Source: Aphelocoma coerulescens
Lineage: Eukaryota; Chordata; Aves; Passeriformes; Corvidae
Assembly: GCF_041296385.1 (NCBI RefSeq)
Contig: NW_027183511.1
Coordinates: forward strand, 186,001-250,000
Length of the DNA: 64,000 bases
Reading direction: 5' to 3'
This document shows, piece by piece, positions 1 to 12,000 of the stretch (positions are counted from its first letter, which is position 1; every line of letters begins with the position of its first letter). A program made the position numbers and the translations under genes. The notes beneath the pieces are model-generated. The model had not been told where the DNA came from, did no database searches, and saw only the letters and a list, made by a program, of their open reading frames with translations.

Positions 1-585
1 GGAGAATTGGCAGTCACTGCTCACAGGCCATCGGAAAAGGGATAATTGTCACCCCCAGCTCACCCTCCAGACCAGGGCTGACACATAGGACTCTCGCCAT
101 CCCCTCACGGTGGGATCCTGGCTGGAAGCATCACAGCTCGGGTCAGGACTTTGGGTAGAGACTTGGAGAGCCACTCAGGGCACAAGAGGGTTGGCAGCCC
201 TCAGAAAAGAAAAGAAAAATGAAAGAGCAGGCGCATTTATGAAAAAACCCTTTTTTTTACCGACCCCTGTTTCAGTAGGTCAGGGCAGTAGACAGAAGGT
301 AGCACAGATTTGTAGCTGGCACCCGGGCCTATTCCTGTAACTAGACTCGTTACTGCACTTTCCATCTCCATCAGTTGTTTTTACGGTAGAGGAAGATATT
401 TGGGAGGGGCACAATGGGCCCAACACCATGGGAGCAAGTCCAGGATGTCAACAGCTTTCAGTTGTGAATGAGCAGGAAAGCTAAGAGACAAAGTCAGGCT
501 TTTTTCTCATCCTGAAGGGGGAGAAGGGAAAATTCAGAGCTGACAAAAATATACCGTATTGGGGTGCACAAGTGCAGGGAGAACC
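1..585. other. Left flank, no gene seen
   Basis: I see no exon, repeat family or motif I can name here. The stretch does not match the sequence that precedes the related segment at 8,128, so similarity to the arm unit stops sharply near 586. Short open frames lack coding character. Confidence 0.5.
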
Positions 586-1183
586 CTCCCTTGCTGGACA
601 GGAGGTGCTATGAGCATTCAGGGATTCTTTGTTGGCATAGCAAAGTCTCCAGAAGGCAGCTGGGGAGAAATACCACTCCTTCCACCCAGTGTTCTAAAGC
701 TCTGGGCTACATGGTACAACAAAGTTATCAAGAGTTGCTCTGTTACATAACACAACTCCCGAATGTGAGACGGGGTTAGAGGCTGGTAACACCAGGGGGG
801 TTCCCTTGGAGTCCCTAGGGATCACTTTCTCTGCCGCTCCTTCCTCGGCAGCGGGGGTCCCCTCCCGCTCTTTCCCTGCCCCAGCTTGGGAGGCTGAGCC
901 TGCTGGAGCGTGTCCATCTGTCCTAGAGTCTCTTTTGGCATCTGCGTACCCCTGCACAGCTCCTTTAGATGCTGCTGTCCCCTAAATCCAGGCAGACCGG
1001 GCTGCATTTGCCTGCTGCCAGTGTGAGGGGAAGAAAGAGCAAGAGTTCATTAGGGCTTGACCTGAAATGATGTTTTGGCGTTTCTGCTTCTTCTCACAGC
1101 TTTGGCAGGTGAGCAGCATCTCTGTCCCTGCCGCCTGCTGGCCCTTGGAATGCACACATGAACCCAGGTATCACTTCTGGCCA
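586..1183 (+). repeat. Third copy of arm segment 8,128-8,725, direct orientation
   Basis: This 0.6-kb stretch repeats 8,128-8,725 in the same orientation (and 23,464-24,061 inverted) with scattered base changes. The match ends at the sequence ATCACTTCTGG in both places: here the next base starts the palindrome arm, while at 8,726 the sequence runs on towards the kinase gene. The arrangement looks like the tail of an earlier unit joined to the head of the next, that is, a tandem duplication of a unit of about 7.5 kb that predates or accompanied the inverted duplication. Confidence 0.8.
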
Positions 1184-2789
1184 GTTGTTCAGCTGCTTTG
1201 TTCTCCGGAGAGAGACCGAGAGTTGAATTTTTCCTTCCCTGGAATTTCGGATTTTCTCCCTTTTCTACTGGACTGCTTGATTGCTTTAACATCAGAGCAC
1301 ATCGGGAGGACTTTCCACCGGGCACAGAGGGCCTGGCCCTGGGCCAAGCCGCAGCTCCGAGGAGACCAAAGTCAGGACTCTAACACTTTCCCAGGTTTTT
1401 CCTCCACAGCAAAAGATTTTATTATTTAGCATTATTTTCCTTTCCCGTGTGTTTGTTAAATAAATAGTTTTATCTCCTTCACTTTCCTTCGAGGAAAATT
1501 TATTTTCCTGACCCTGGTGGGGGAGGGGTGATTGTGCCTTCTCTCAGAGGATATATTTCTAAATTTGGCCAAACCGGAACACCCAGCACACTGCCATGCA
1601 CAGGCTTCGCTGGCTGCAGCTCCCAAGGAGAAGTGTTGCTTAATGACCTTGTGTTCTGCCCAGCTGGACATGAGAACAGCAGTACTTAGAAAGCAGCCTG
1701 TGGTGAAAAGCACCCCTGCTTCCACCCCAGCATGACCCTGGGCCTTTTTCTAAAAGGAACAGGAATGGTATAATTTATTGGCCTGGTTTTTGGTGCTTGA
1801 GGTGGAACAAATTTCCCGAGGGCCTCTTCTCCTTTTTTCTGCAAGAGGTGGAGTTGTGCTGGGTTGTGAGCACCCTGCAGCATTGGTTTGGGGAGCAGCT
1901 TGCCGAGAGTCAGGGTCTGGTTCTGTTAATGAGGGCACTTGCCAGTGGGGAAGTGGCTCACAGCGAGGGTGGTGAGGGCAAGATCTTATGAAGGGAAAAC
2001 AGCCCTTAATGTGGCAGGTCAGCTCTAGTTTTTCTCCTTCCCTCTGCTTCCCATTTTGAGCTTTACTGTTCTCAGGCTTAACCCAGAAGTTGTTCTTGCT
2101 GCAGCCAAATTCCATCCTGCTATGCTGCTGTGGACATCAGTTTAATGACAAGAGGGATGCAGCTCCCTCTCCCAGGCAGAGCCGTCTGGTCAGTGCCTGG
2201 GCAGCAGTTTTGTCAAGCAAGTGCAAATGGGGACAGTCAGTGTAGAGAGCCGTGGGGTGAAGGACCAAGGGAGCTGTAGGAGGTGGGAGAGGGTGATCAC
2301 CCACTCTGTAGGGCAGGTGGTGGCTTGTGCCCTCCAAGGCTGGGGCAAGCCAGCTGACTTCTCAGGCCAGGGCAACAGCGCCATGGGAGAGAAGGGAGTT
2401 CTTTTTACTGAGACACTGTAGTCTTGTGTTCTTTGAGCCCTGGTGAGCACTGGTCCTTGTTGGCAAGGCTCCCCCAGAGCTCATGGATCACTGGGACTGT
2501 TACAGGAGTCCTTTCAAGCCTTCTTGGGTAAAGGAGGGGCTGAGGCAGCTGTGGGACAAGTGCTCTGCCTGGGGCACTTGGCAGCCTCTGGGTGCTGCCT
2601 TTCAGGGTTTGCCCCTCCTTGACAAGACATGTTTGAGTGGGAAGACTTTGAAGGCAATTTATCACTGTAGGGCTGTTAAATGTTGATTTGACAGAGACAA
2701 ATGTGTTACGCTCCATTTCACAACCTTCAGGGGTAAACGTTCTCCATTCTCAGTATCTCTGATTCCCTTGGGGTCATCTCTTTCCCCAG

Positions 2790-2925
2790 ATGCATCGTTC
2801 CTAAGCTGACAGCGTGCCCCTACATCCTGTGCTACGATGAGTGCCATCTGAAGGAGCCATACGAGAGGAAGTTCCTCATTGTGAATAACAGCCACATTCC
2901 TGGCTGCTACGGGCTTATTGCCCAG
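2790..2925 (+). CDS. HYDIN: HYDIN-like exon (left copy)
   Basis: The 136-bp exon is bounded by TTTCCCCAG and a weak donor, GTTTGG. It is open in one frame; the translation includes CPYILCYDECHL and FLIVNNSHIPGCYGLIAQ. It enters with one base completing a codon and leaves in phase 0, which fits the next exon. Confidence 0.8.
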
Positions 2926-3358
2926 GTTTGGCATCGCATCCACCTCCTCCTCTCCAATATTATTGAGGAGATTATTGGGGGAAAAAAAGGGTTTGGTTTG
3001 CTGGTTTCTATTCAGTCTTAAAGATCTGCTGAGAACAAGATCCTACCTGAATGTAAACTTTAGGGTGCAGTTTAACCTCCTGAGGAAGCAGTTCATGTTC
3101 TAGTCTTCGGGATGTGGGAGATCTTAGAGGGTTGTGAAAAGCTGCTGCATTCACAGACACCAACGCCTGTGCTGGCAGCCTCCTTGCAGGACCCCCTGAG
3201 AATGCTAAACCTACAATTCTTGCATCTTGTTTGTGCCTTTCACCTTTTTCCTGGGGATTTTTAGAAGTGTGTGTGAGTTGCCATTGTGGTGGATGTTAAG
3301 GACTTTAAAGTTTCTTCAGAGGTCCCTCTGAAGTTGCATTTGATTCTGTCCCTTCTAG

Positions 3359-3523
3359 AAACGCAAGGAAGATACTCCTGTGTTCTACTCCAGCTCCGAG
3401 CCCTGTGGGATTGTCCAGCCTTTCAGCATAGCAGAGATTCCAGTTACAATCGAAGCCCAAAAATTGGGCAAGTATGACACCAGTGTCCTTATTGGCGTGT
3501 TCGGGGATGAAGGAAACTTGCTG
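3359..3523 (+). CDS. HYDIN: HYDIN-like exon (left copy)
   Basis: The 165-bp exon, phase 0 at both ends, lies between TTCTAG and GTGAGT. The 55 codons read KRKEDTPVFYSS and later AEIPVTIEAQKLGKYDTSV, typical of HYDIN beta-domain sequence. It continues the previous exon in frame. Confidence 0.85.
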
Positions 3524-3969
3524 GTGAGTGCAAGGGGAGACGTGTGCCTTTGTGCAACTCATCCTGGCAGGGTGCAAAGCGTACAGGGATTCTTCCAGAG
3601 AAAACAGGCACAGGCTGGTATGGAGAAGGACAGAAGGGATTGGTGGCATACACAGCTCATGCCTTATAGGTGGTAATCTCAGTGTCTGACACAGCATATA
3701 GTTCATCTAAGCTGGAATCAAGGATAATTTTAGTTAATTAATCTTTAAAATGCCATTAACTTTGGAAACATCTGTTTAAAAATGTCATGTCATCTCTCTG
3801 AGCACAAAAGAGAATGTCAGAAGATTTCTGGAAACCTTGAGCTTTCTGTAAAAGAAAGGAAAGCTGGCATTTGGAAAGTAGTTGCAAGGATCCAAACATA
3901 TTAAGACATACGGAAATGATGATGCCAAATCCCCTGGATGGCACCATCACACTGGGCCAGTATTACAGC

Positions 3970-4602
3970 TGGTGGTGGGGTCCGTGGCTCTGACCCAGGA
4001 AGAGGTGACTGGTCCGGAGAGATGGTCCCGAAAGGGATCGCCGTCCCGAGGCCCAGTGTCTTCCCTCAGCTGCTGGCAGGAGGGCCCTTGCAGGGGCTGT
4101 CAGCTCTTTAGTGATTGTCAGCTCGTGACTTCAGCTCAGCTCTGCAGGGCAGCCTCCAGGCCAAACCAAACCAGAGAGAGACGAGAAGGCCCGTGTGGCT
4201 GGTTCCGCACAGAGGTAGCTTTATTGTTGGTTCCCTCTGGCGAAGGGGAAAGCCAGGGACGAGCTCTCTCCCCCACAGAGCCAGGGGGCTTCCTTTTATA
4301 GGGATACAGGGGATCAGCAGGGGACCAATGGGTTACAGAGGGTCTGGGACAGACCAATGGGTTACAGAAAGATCTGCATAGTGTCTCCCAAAGGATTGTG
4401 GGTCCACTTTTCCTCGCCATGACCAAGAAGTGGCTGCCTTTTCAGGGAGTCCTGCTGGGCAATTGCAAAATCTCTTGTCTCAGCAGAGATCCCTCCAGGG
4501 CAAGGGCTGGGCATATCCCACAGGCCAGTGTGGCACTGCATGTAAGTCAGTCAACAGGAGGGCCAGGCAGTGCAGGCTGTGGCAGGGAGCCTGAAGTTTG
4601 AC
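3970..4602 (-). mobile_element. Solo LTR in HYDIN intron (left copy), boundaries approximate
   Basis: Read on the minus strand, this stretch has an LTR-like order: repeated CCAAT-type motifs (AACCCATTGGTC twice), a TATA box (CTATAAAAG), about 75 bp later AATAAA, then a GC-rich tail. No gag or pol lies beside it. I could not fix the ends by a target duplication. The mirror copy is at about 27,588-28,220. Confidence 0.6.
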
Positions 4603-4790
4603 AAAACAGTTGCTTTTAACTATCACGCTCCTTACCTTAAAGAGGAGGGTTTCTCCCCACTAGAATAACCAGTTGTTTAACTGTCAGCCTGGTCTTAATT
4701 ACAGATTTCTTGAAAAGCTTTTACCTTTGGGCCAATAATTTGTAGTTTGAAGCTTTCTCTTACCTTAATCCTTTTTAATTTGGAGGTGAA

Positions 4791-5134
4791 TGTATAGGGA
4801 TTCCTTGTGGAACAGGGGCGTATGATAGCCCAGGAGAGTTGGGGCAACCCAGGACTGCTGCAGAAGCACCCCTGAAGGGGCCTCAGGCTGCAGATAGGCC
4901 AGAAAGACACCTGGCAGCAGGCAGCCTTGAACAGCCTTGGGAAAAGTTACATGCTGGTCGGCTCCCCTGCTGCTTAGAGGCTGTCCTGTGGAAATAGTGC
5001 GTGAAGCTTTGTAGATATAAGTGAGTGTAAGTAAACAATAAAGGAAGCACGATGCTCAAATAGTATTGGTGTTCGTATCGTGACTTTGGCCGGCTCCCCT
5101 GCGCTCGGAACCACCCCCCCCCCCCCCCCGCTAA
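4791..5134 (+). mobile_element. Second solo LTR ending in a C16 tract (left copy)
   Basis: About 345 bp flanked by the direct repeat AGGTGAATGT (4,784-4,793 and 5,135-5,144). It holds AATAAA near 5,037, and a run of 16 C near its 3' end. The flanking repeat suggests an insertion, although it overlaps the element start, so the exact target duplication is unclear. Confidence 0.55.
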
Positions 5135-5309
5135 AGGTGAATGTGTCTTTTTTTTTTCCCCCAAAAGCCCAGTATTTCAGCTGGAGAGTGGTAGTTGTCC
5201 CTAAAGAAATAACTTGAGCAGGATTGAGCTGTTTAAGCTTTTTAGCTTTCCCTGTTGTGGTTTGGTTTGGTTTTTTTTTCAAATCTTTCTTGCCTACTTT
5301 CTGGAACAG

Positions 5310-5465
5310 AGACAGGTGTTACGGAGCACTGGAACGCGGGCGGATATCTACCCAAGTCCAAGACTGATAGAATTTGTCATGATCCCAGCGCTACGTTGTA
5401 GTACACAAACCTTTCACCTCGTCAATGAGGGTTTTGTTGCTGCAGACTTCAGGATGGCGGTCGTA
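5310..5465 (+). CDS. HYDIN: HYDIN-like exon, degraded 3' end (left copy)
   Basis: Acceptor TGGAACAG, then coding-like sequence (STGTRADIYPSPRL, FHLVNEGFVAADFR). I cannot find a convincing donor: the exon runs into a C-rich tract where the two arms differ by one T, so its end is approximate and probably damaged. Confidence 0.65.
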
Positions 5466-5824
5466 CCCCCCCTACAGGGTCCCCAAGTGCAGGATCTCAA
5501 AGATTGAGTAATAGTTTTGGGCGCAGATTAATGCAAAATACAGTAACAGGATGAATCACCCCAGAACAAACATTTTGGAGGAAAACACCAGGTCCTGTCA
5601 GCATCTCCTGGAAAATGCTACATTGCCGTTATAAACATATTTTTCTTTGCAATGATGACATCAGAAGGGCAGATTATCAGACACTGTTTCTGGTCCACAT
5701 TAAGACCTGGAAATGAAGACAGTCTCCAAGCTATTAACACCTCAAATTGTTCATTGGGAGCAATCTGATGACCAGGGAAATATAGCTACTCCCATACTGT
5801 TTTCCATCTTGTCTTCTCTTCTAG

Positions 5825-6067
5825 CCTCATTCCCTGCTTTTGTTGGTTCAAATTCACAAACGGGGGCTACCGTTTCCATTGGCTCTACTGGACCATGGAA
5901 TGTTACAGACCACCTGAGGAGGAGGGCCAGAGCCTCACATCTGTCAGTAGCTCCAAGGACGAAGAGGATTCCCAGAGCCCCTGTTTCAGCTGCAGCCACG
6001 GTCAATGGAGCTGCAGCCAGACGAGTCAGCTCACATGGTGGTGCAAGGCTTCTCCAGCGTTCGGCAG
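5825..6067 (+). CDS. HYDIN: HYDIN-like exon with internal frameshift (left copy)
   Basis: The exon lies between TTCTTCTAG and GTGAGG. Its first part reads as HYDIN-like sequence in one frame (FTNGGYRFHWLYW, SSKDEEDSQSP) and its last part in another (MELQPDESAHMVVQGFSSVRQ, phase 0 into the next exon). The switch is at a CCCC run near 5,977. The length is 243 bp where 244 would satisfy both phases, so a one-base deletion is the simplest reading. The same state is present in the right arm. Confidence 0.7.
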
Positions 6068-6670
6068 GTGAGGTCCCCACCAAGGGCTGAGCCTGGGGAA
6101 CCATCAGATCCCCTCCCCTGGGCTTGTTCCACAGTCCCTTGACATTTGCCTGAGGGAATGAGCAGGGGCCTTCAAGAAACTGGCTTAAGGCCACACGTTT
6201 CCATGGCAGCACCAGTTGCTTTCCTTGCTGGCCACCATCAGGCCAGCTACGGCTTTATCGTGATTTCACATCTACCAAAACCCAGTGCTGATCCCAAAAT
6301 AGGGGTGGAAGGAAATACTGCTCTTTTGGGCAAACAGTGTTGCATGCTGAGTCAGCAAGGAAAGACAGAGAAATAAGTTACACTTAGACTAGGAGCCCAA
6401 GAAGAAAGTGAATTAAACAAGTGCCAAGTGGTTTATCTGGGGTATGCACAGAGTAAGACAAAAGCTGTGTGAGAAGGGAGGGAGGGTCTCCCAAGTGCCT
6501 TTTGTGGCTGTTGGGGTGCAGTGTTAGAGACAATTGAGTGCAGAATAAATAAGCTGGAAGAAAAGGGGGCAGTGACCATAACTCTGGGGCAGGAATAGGG
6601 CCCGTGGTGGGTGGTGAGCCAATTTGCTGGATGCCAGCAGCCACTGGTGACAAGTGTCTCTTGCAGGCAG

Positions 6671-6814
6671 GAGGTGCAGGATTACGTGCTGTGTGAAGCC
6701 ACCATTGGGGAAAGCACAACCGCAGAGCCAATAACAGAAACAGTCCTTACTTGTGAGTTTATTGATCTCTCTATAGAAGTATCAGCCAAAGAATTCCCTT
6801 TCTGAGTGGAGAAG
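6671..6814 (+). CDS. HYDIN: HYDIN-like exon with in-frame TGA (left copy)
   Basis: The 144-bp exon, phase 0 at both ends, lies between TTGCAGGCAG and GTAAGT. It reads EVQDYVLCEATIGES and then FIDLSIEVSAKEFPF, followed by TGA at 6,803-6,805, three codons before the donor. Either this is a nonsense mutation or the protein ends here; the intact donor just after it favours a nonsense change. Confidence 0.75.
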
Positions 6815-8127
6815 GTAAGTCTCTGGACTGCAACCTGGCATTTAACAGCACAGCTGAGGGTGTGTGCTTGTGTTAAAGCCCCTCTTTTTACCCTTCCTGA
6901 GGCACTTTGTAAAGTGAGTGAGGATGCTTTTAGAGATGAGACTGGTGTTTAACTTCCCCAAAGTAAAATTGCAGTAACAGCTGCACTGCCAAGGGGGATC
7001 GTGGCCACTTACAGAGAAATACCAGTTTCTCTGCTCACTATAAAGGGAGATTTTTGAAGATCCTCTAAGGCAGGGTGATGTCTAAACACTGATACTGTAG
7101 GGAAGCTGGGGAAAATGGGAATTCCTGTGAATTCCTCAGGCTTACAAGGAAAAACCCATCATCTCCTGTGTCTCTTTGCCTTCTCTGCTGTTGGCATGAA
7201 TGCTTTATGGTATAGCTATATGGTATAGCTCTGTGCCCCCAAGCCTCACCTGCCTCAAAGGACCCCCAGACATCCTGCAGCTGCAGTGATGATAACACTG
7301 GGGCAGAGCAGGTGCCCTTTAGTCTCTGGATCCCAACTCCTGCATCATCTTTCCCTCTCCTGCAAGTTGTCTGAAAAAGAGATGTTTCATTATTTGGTTT
7401 CTGTAGTTTCAGGCCTCTCCTCTGGTTCCCAGGCTTCCACTGAATCACAGAATCCCTTGAACAGGCAGTTCAGATGTAATTAGAAGCTTTTCAGCTCTCC
7501 CTGATTCTGCCTGGCTTCTGCTCAATGCCACACACATTGATTTATCACATACTATAGCACAGCACCTGTTTGGTATCAGTACATCCAGAACTAGTTTCCC
7601 AAACTCTCTGGTTTCTTTAAACCATGCAGGAAGCCCAGCACAATGCATAGACAGGAAAGAAGAGCCTAGGCTGATCAGAGCTTTGAAGCCACAGACACCT
7701 TGTCCCTGTAGCAAGGGCAGCAGGACACATGTTGCAGATGAACTGCTTTTATGAGGCTGCTAGAGCCAATAAGGTTGTAAGAAATGACTGTACATGAGTG
7801 AAGATCATCTAGTGCTGTTCTGCTCAATAGAGAGACAAAACTAGAGACAAATGCTCTGGATTCCCTTTCTGCTTTAGATCTTGTTCAAGCAGCTGCCTCC
7901 TCTCAGGGGCCTATTCCCTCATCTGTATGTGGGAGTGTTTCCCTGTCCCCCAGAGGATGCTGTGGTTTCTAAACATGAAAAGCATCTGCTATAAAGAAAA
8001 ATCTCCTGGAAGGGTAGAAGCAAATAGAAAGGGTAATAGAGATGGATGAACTTCTGGGGCTGAAAAATGTGAAATGCAGCAGAAGCAGGAGGAGGTCTGT
8101 GGCCACTTGAGGTTGTTTTTCCTTGTC
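6815..8127. other. Arm interval without recognised genes
   Basis: This lies between the last HYDIN-like exon and the 0.6-kb repeat. I see intron-like or intergenic sequence with no exon, LTR or LINE I can name. The mirror interval is 24,062-25,377. Confidence 0.5.
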
Positions 8128-8725
8128 TCCCTCCCTTGCTGGACAGGAGGTGCTATGAGCATTCAGGGATTCTTTGTTGGCATAGCAAAGTCTCCAGAAG
8201 GCAGCTGGGGAGAAATACCACTCCTTCCACCCAGTGTTCTAAAGCTCTGGGCTACATGGTACAACAAAGTTATCAAGAGTTGCTCTGTTACATAACACAA
8301 CTCCCGAATGTGAGATGGGGTTAGAGGCTGGTAACACCAGGGGGGTTCCCTTGGAGTCCCTAGGGATCACTTTCTCTGCCGCTCCTTCCTCGGCAGCGGG
8401 GGTCTCCTCATGCTCTTTCCCTGCCCCAGTGTGGGAGGCTGAGCCTGCTGGAGCATGTCTATCTGCCGTAGAGTCTCTTTCAGCATCTGTGCATCCCTGC
8501 ACAGCTCCTTTAGATGCTGCTGTCCCCTAAATCCAGGCAGACCGGGCTGCATTTGCCTGCTGCCAGTGTGAGGGGAAGAAAGAGCAAGAGTTCATTAGGG
8601 CTTGACCTGAAATGATGTTTTGGCGTTTCTGCTTCTTCTCACAGCTTTGGCAGGTGAGCAGCATCTCTGTCCCTGCCACCTGCTGGCCCTTGGAATGCAC
8701 ACATGAGCCCAGGTATCACTTCTGG
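8128..8725 (+). repeat. 0.6-kb segment present three times in the window (left-arm internal copy)
   Basis: Copies lie here, at 586-1,183 (direct) and at 23,464-24,061 (inverted). On the minus strand it holds an acceptor-like CCCTCACACTGGCAG followed by a short open stretch, but no family I recognise. It lies downstream of the kinase gene and may be an unrelated dispersed repeat or a fragment of a duplicated gene. Confidence 0.75.
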
Positions 8726-8980
8726 TGAACCCAAGTGGCCGCGTCAGTTTGAAAGGGCGGCTGTTGTTTCACTGTTACCTTTCTAGGCTGGTTACAGCTC
8801 CTCCTGCCTGTACTACAGCCTGTGCTTGAAGACACAGAACTACCGTCCTGGAGAAAAGGCATCAAAAGCTTGACAAAGGCTGAAGGGAACACTCTGATTA
8901 CCCCTTTTCCCAAGAGGGTTCTTTAGCTGAAGTTGCTAAACAGGACCAGACTTGACACCCCGGCATGGGTTTGTGATTGT

Positions 8981-8986
8981 TTTATT
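8981..8986 (-). terminator. Poly(A) signal of left kinase gene
   Basis: AATAAA on the minus strand, 64 bp beyond the stop codon of the left kinase gene. The right copy has the same signal. Confidence 0.75.
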
Positions 8987-9049
8987 TCTCGAGCCCTCAG
9001 TCCTGCATGGGACTCGGTAATCGGGTGCTGCAGAGGCTCTGGCAAGGCA

Positions 9050-12000
9050 TCAAAGACGCCTGCCCCGCACCCAAGGGTGGCGCAAGATCTCCTCCAGCGC
9101 TGGCCTGTCCGCAGGGTGCTTGGACAAACACCAGCGGATCAGATGTTGGCACTCTGGGGAGAGAAACCAGAAAGCGCCGGTCACTTGCAGAAGGCTCCTG
9201 CCCAGCTGCTCCCGGCGCCTCCAGGGCCCGGGCTATGCTGCGTGTGCTCAGAGCTGTGCCAGCCTCCCGGCTGACTCTGCCCTTTGCGGGACAGTGGCAC
9301 GGCAGGACACGCGCCACCTCCTTCAGCCAAGCAGGCCACACCGACCACGTCGTCACGGGCTGCCTCCTGCGGCCAGCTCTTGAGGGCAGATGGGCCTCCC
9401 GCGCAGCTGCGTGAGGGCCACGCTGGGCTGCGCGGTGCCATCTGCCAAAGCCTGCCTTCTTGAGGCCAGACACCAACCTGGAGAGACCTGCTGCCAGAAG
9501 AAGAGCTGCCCCGACACGATGTCACGGTCCTCCTGGAAGGGCATGTTCCCGCAGACCATGACGTACAGCAGCACACCCAGGGACCAGATGGTTGCCGAAT
9601 GGCCGTGGTAGCAGCCAAGGCAGATCCACTCGGGTGGGCTGTACATGTGTGTTCCTAGGGGAGACAGGTGGCGCTGTCCAGGTGCAGGCTGCTGGCTTCC
9701 AGAGCCTGGTGCCAGCCTCCTGGCGGAAGCAGGGGCTGCACCAGTGGCCACAACTTCCCCCCGAGGCCACCGGGCGTTCCCCAGCCAATTGGCCAAAGCC
9801 AAGAAACCGTTCTGCAAGGCAAACAAGGCCAGCGGAGCAGCCCAAGCCCTTGCGGGCCTGCCAAGCCGAGCGGCCGGGGCCTGGCTTTGGCAGCCCCCCT
9901 CTGTGGGCAGGGCTGGCAGCTGGCTCCTGGGGCACAGCATCTGCCCCGTGCCAAAGGGCAGCCGGCAGCCGGCTGAATGCCGCAGCCCACAGCCCAGGAG
10001 GGAATGGGGCCGTGCAGTGCCTGGCACTGGGAGCAGGGCCTGGCCTGTGGGCTCACCGGCAAATCGCGTGAAGGCCTGCTCCTGGAGGAAGGTGCCGCAA
10101 CCGAAGTCGATGAGCTTCAGGTCGCCGCTCTCCGGGTCCACGAGGAGATTCTCTGGCTTGATGTCCCGGTGCAGGACGCCGCAGGCAGTGCAGTGCCGCA
10201 CGGCCTCCAGCACCTGGCAGAAAAGCCAGCGCGCCATCTCCTCGCACAGGAACCCCTGCTCCAGCAGGAAGGCCAGGAGATCCTGCGATGGCTCCGGACG
10301 CTCCATCACCAGCAGGAAGCTGTCAGGCAGCTCAAACCAGTCGAGGAGCTGGATGATGTTGTGGCAGCCAGAGCCCACCTTCTCCATGAGCACGATCTCC
10401 ATGGGAACACGGGTGCCGTCGGGCTGTGAGGAGGAGACAGTGCCTCCAGCAGGCCTGATACTGCCCTGTGGCTCCGCTGCCTCGTGCCTGGGATGCCCCA
10501 GTGCCCCCTTGGGCAGCCTCCCTGGTGCTTGGGCTTCCTCCCGCCCAGGGGATGCTTCGGGGGTGCCCCCCTGCCCGGCCCCATCACCAGTGTTTGGCAT
10601 CCCCGGGCCCGCGATGCTCCGGCTCGCACGCTGAGCCCACGCCCGCTCCCCCCGCCCTGCGCCGCCTCCCGCCCTGGGGCCCCGGCCTTATCCCTGCCCG
10701 CCACGCCCCGCTCTGTCGCGGTGGCCCCGCTCACTCACCAGCTCGTACCACCGCAGGACGCTCTCCCGGGCCACGCGTTTGATGGCCACCTGCAAGCCCA
10801 CGAGAGACGGGGCTGAGCTCAAGCCCTGCCCCGCCCCGCCCCTGGCCCTCCTCCCGCGCCCCGCCGTCTCGGCCACTTTACCGGACTCCCGTCTGAGAGG
10901 CGGATGCCCGAGAAAACGGTGCCGAAGCCACCGCTGCCCAGCTGAGGGCCCAGCTGGTACAGCTCCTGCAGCTTCTTCTTTTGCCCTGCGACCGAGACCG
11001 AGCCATCAGCCTTGCGCCCAGGGCCCCCCCGGCCAAGTGCCCGCGAGTAAAGCGAGCCGAGCCACCGCGGGCCACGTTGCTCTGACCTGCTTCCTGCTGC
11101 GCGCCGGGCAGCGGCCACCGCCTTGCAGCCGTCGGGCAGGGGAGCGGCAGAGCTGGGGCAGGGGAGCGCGCAGAGGCGGCTGCAGGAGCCGGAGGGCAGC
11201 GGGGCAGGGCGTCACCGTCGCTGTCCCCGGCGTCGTGGGCTGGACTCTGCTGTTGAGGACTGCCGGGGCTACAGCCCGAGGACTCGCACAGGGGGGTGTC
11301 AGGAGCAGCTGCAAACCAGGGAGGGGTTTTTTGAAGCCGTGGCATCAGAAGCACTGGAAACAGCCAGAGACTCTGCTGCTCTCAAGGGCCCTGGCCTGGC
11401 CTGTGGATGCCCCTCAAGAGCCCCGAGGGAGCCTCAGACAGCTCCTCAGAAGATCTCACCTGCTACCAGAAAGGCCTTCCTGGTAGTCGGTGGCCGTCTT
11501 GGAGCAGCTTCCTGGAGATGGAGGAACCTCCTGGGTCTCTTGAGGGTCATCTCTGCCACCAGGCACGGGCTGTTGCCAGCTGGCACAGCCGGCACAGCGT
11601 CCTGGGAGCTGTGGGCCGGCAACTGCTGGCTCCAGCTCACTTGCTGCTCCGCCACCTGCTCCTGAGAAGGCTCCCCTGGATCGGGCTGGGCTCCCACTTG
11701 GACTTCTGGGCTTTCCCTGGCCACGTCAGTTGTCAGGGTTGCGCCCGTATTGTTGAAGTCCGTGAGTCCAAGGGAGCTGGGAGACCTGTCCACAGGCTCT
11801 GCACCTTCTGCAGGCTGACAGGTCTCACTGAGCGTCTGTGGGGGATAGAAGCTGTCAGAGATAGCGGAGGCTCGTGGCAGGATGGAGGATCTCTGACAGC
11901 CTGAGCTTCTTGCCTGGATGGTGGGTCCCTCATGGTGTGCCGTCCTTGCAAGGGTTGAGGCTCTCCCAGGGATGGATAATCTTGCTGGGAGCGGCCTCTT

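Larger units (their letters stand above)
2790..6814 (+). pseudogene. HYDIN: HYDIN-like partial copy, five exons (left arm)
   Basis: Five exons resembling HYDIN, a giant axonemal central-pair protein of motile cilia built of ASH/MSP-like beta domains: 2,790-2,925, 3,359-3,523, 5,310 to about 5,465, 5,825-6,067 and 6,671-6,814. The duplicate lacks the upstream exons found to the right of the other arm, so it has no promoter or start of its own that I can see. It also shares lesions with the right copy: a one-base frameshift within the fourth exon and an in-frame TGA near the end of the fifth. I call it a truncated pseudogene. The protein-family assignment rests on recognisable ASH-type sequence and exon order, not on a database search. 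Confidence 0.75.

Noticed and set aside
5713..6090. 125-codon open frame as a separate gene (mirror at 26,102-26,479)
   Set aside because: It covers a HYDIN-like exon in the wrong frame; splice signals and neighbouring exons support HYDIN.
9645..10634. 329-codon plus-strand open frame over the left kinase gene
   Set aside because: It is the antisense of kinase exons and introns in GC-rich sequence, with no family match; the minus strand has the kinase motifs and splice sites.
10779..11486. 235-codon plus-strand open frame over kinase exons 1-4 (mirror at 20,717-21,424)
   Set aside because: Shadow of the kinase gene in Arg/Pro-rich composition; no exon logic of its own.
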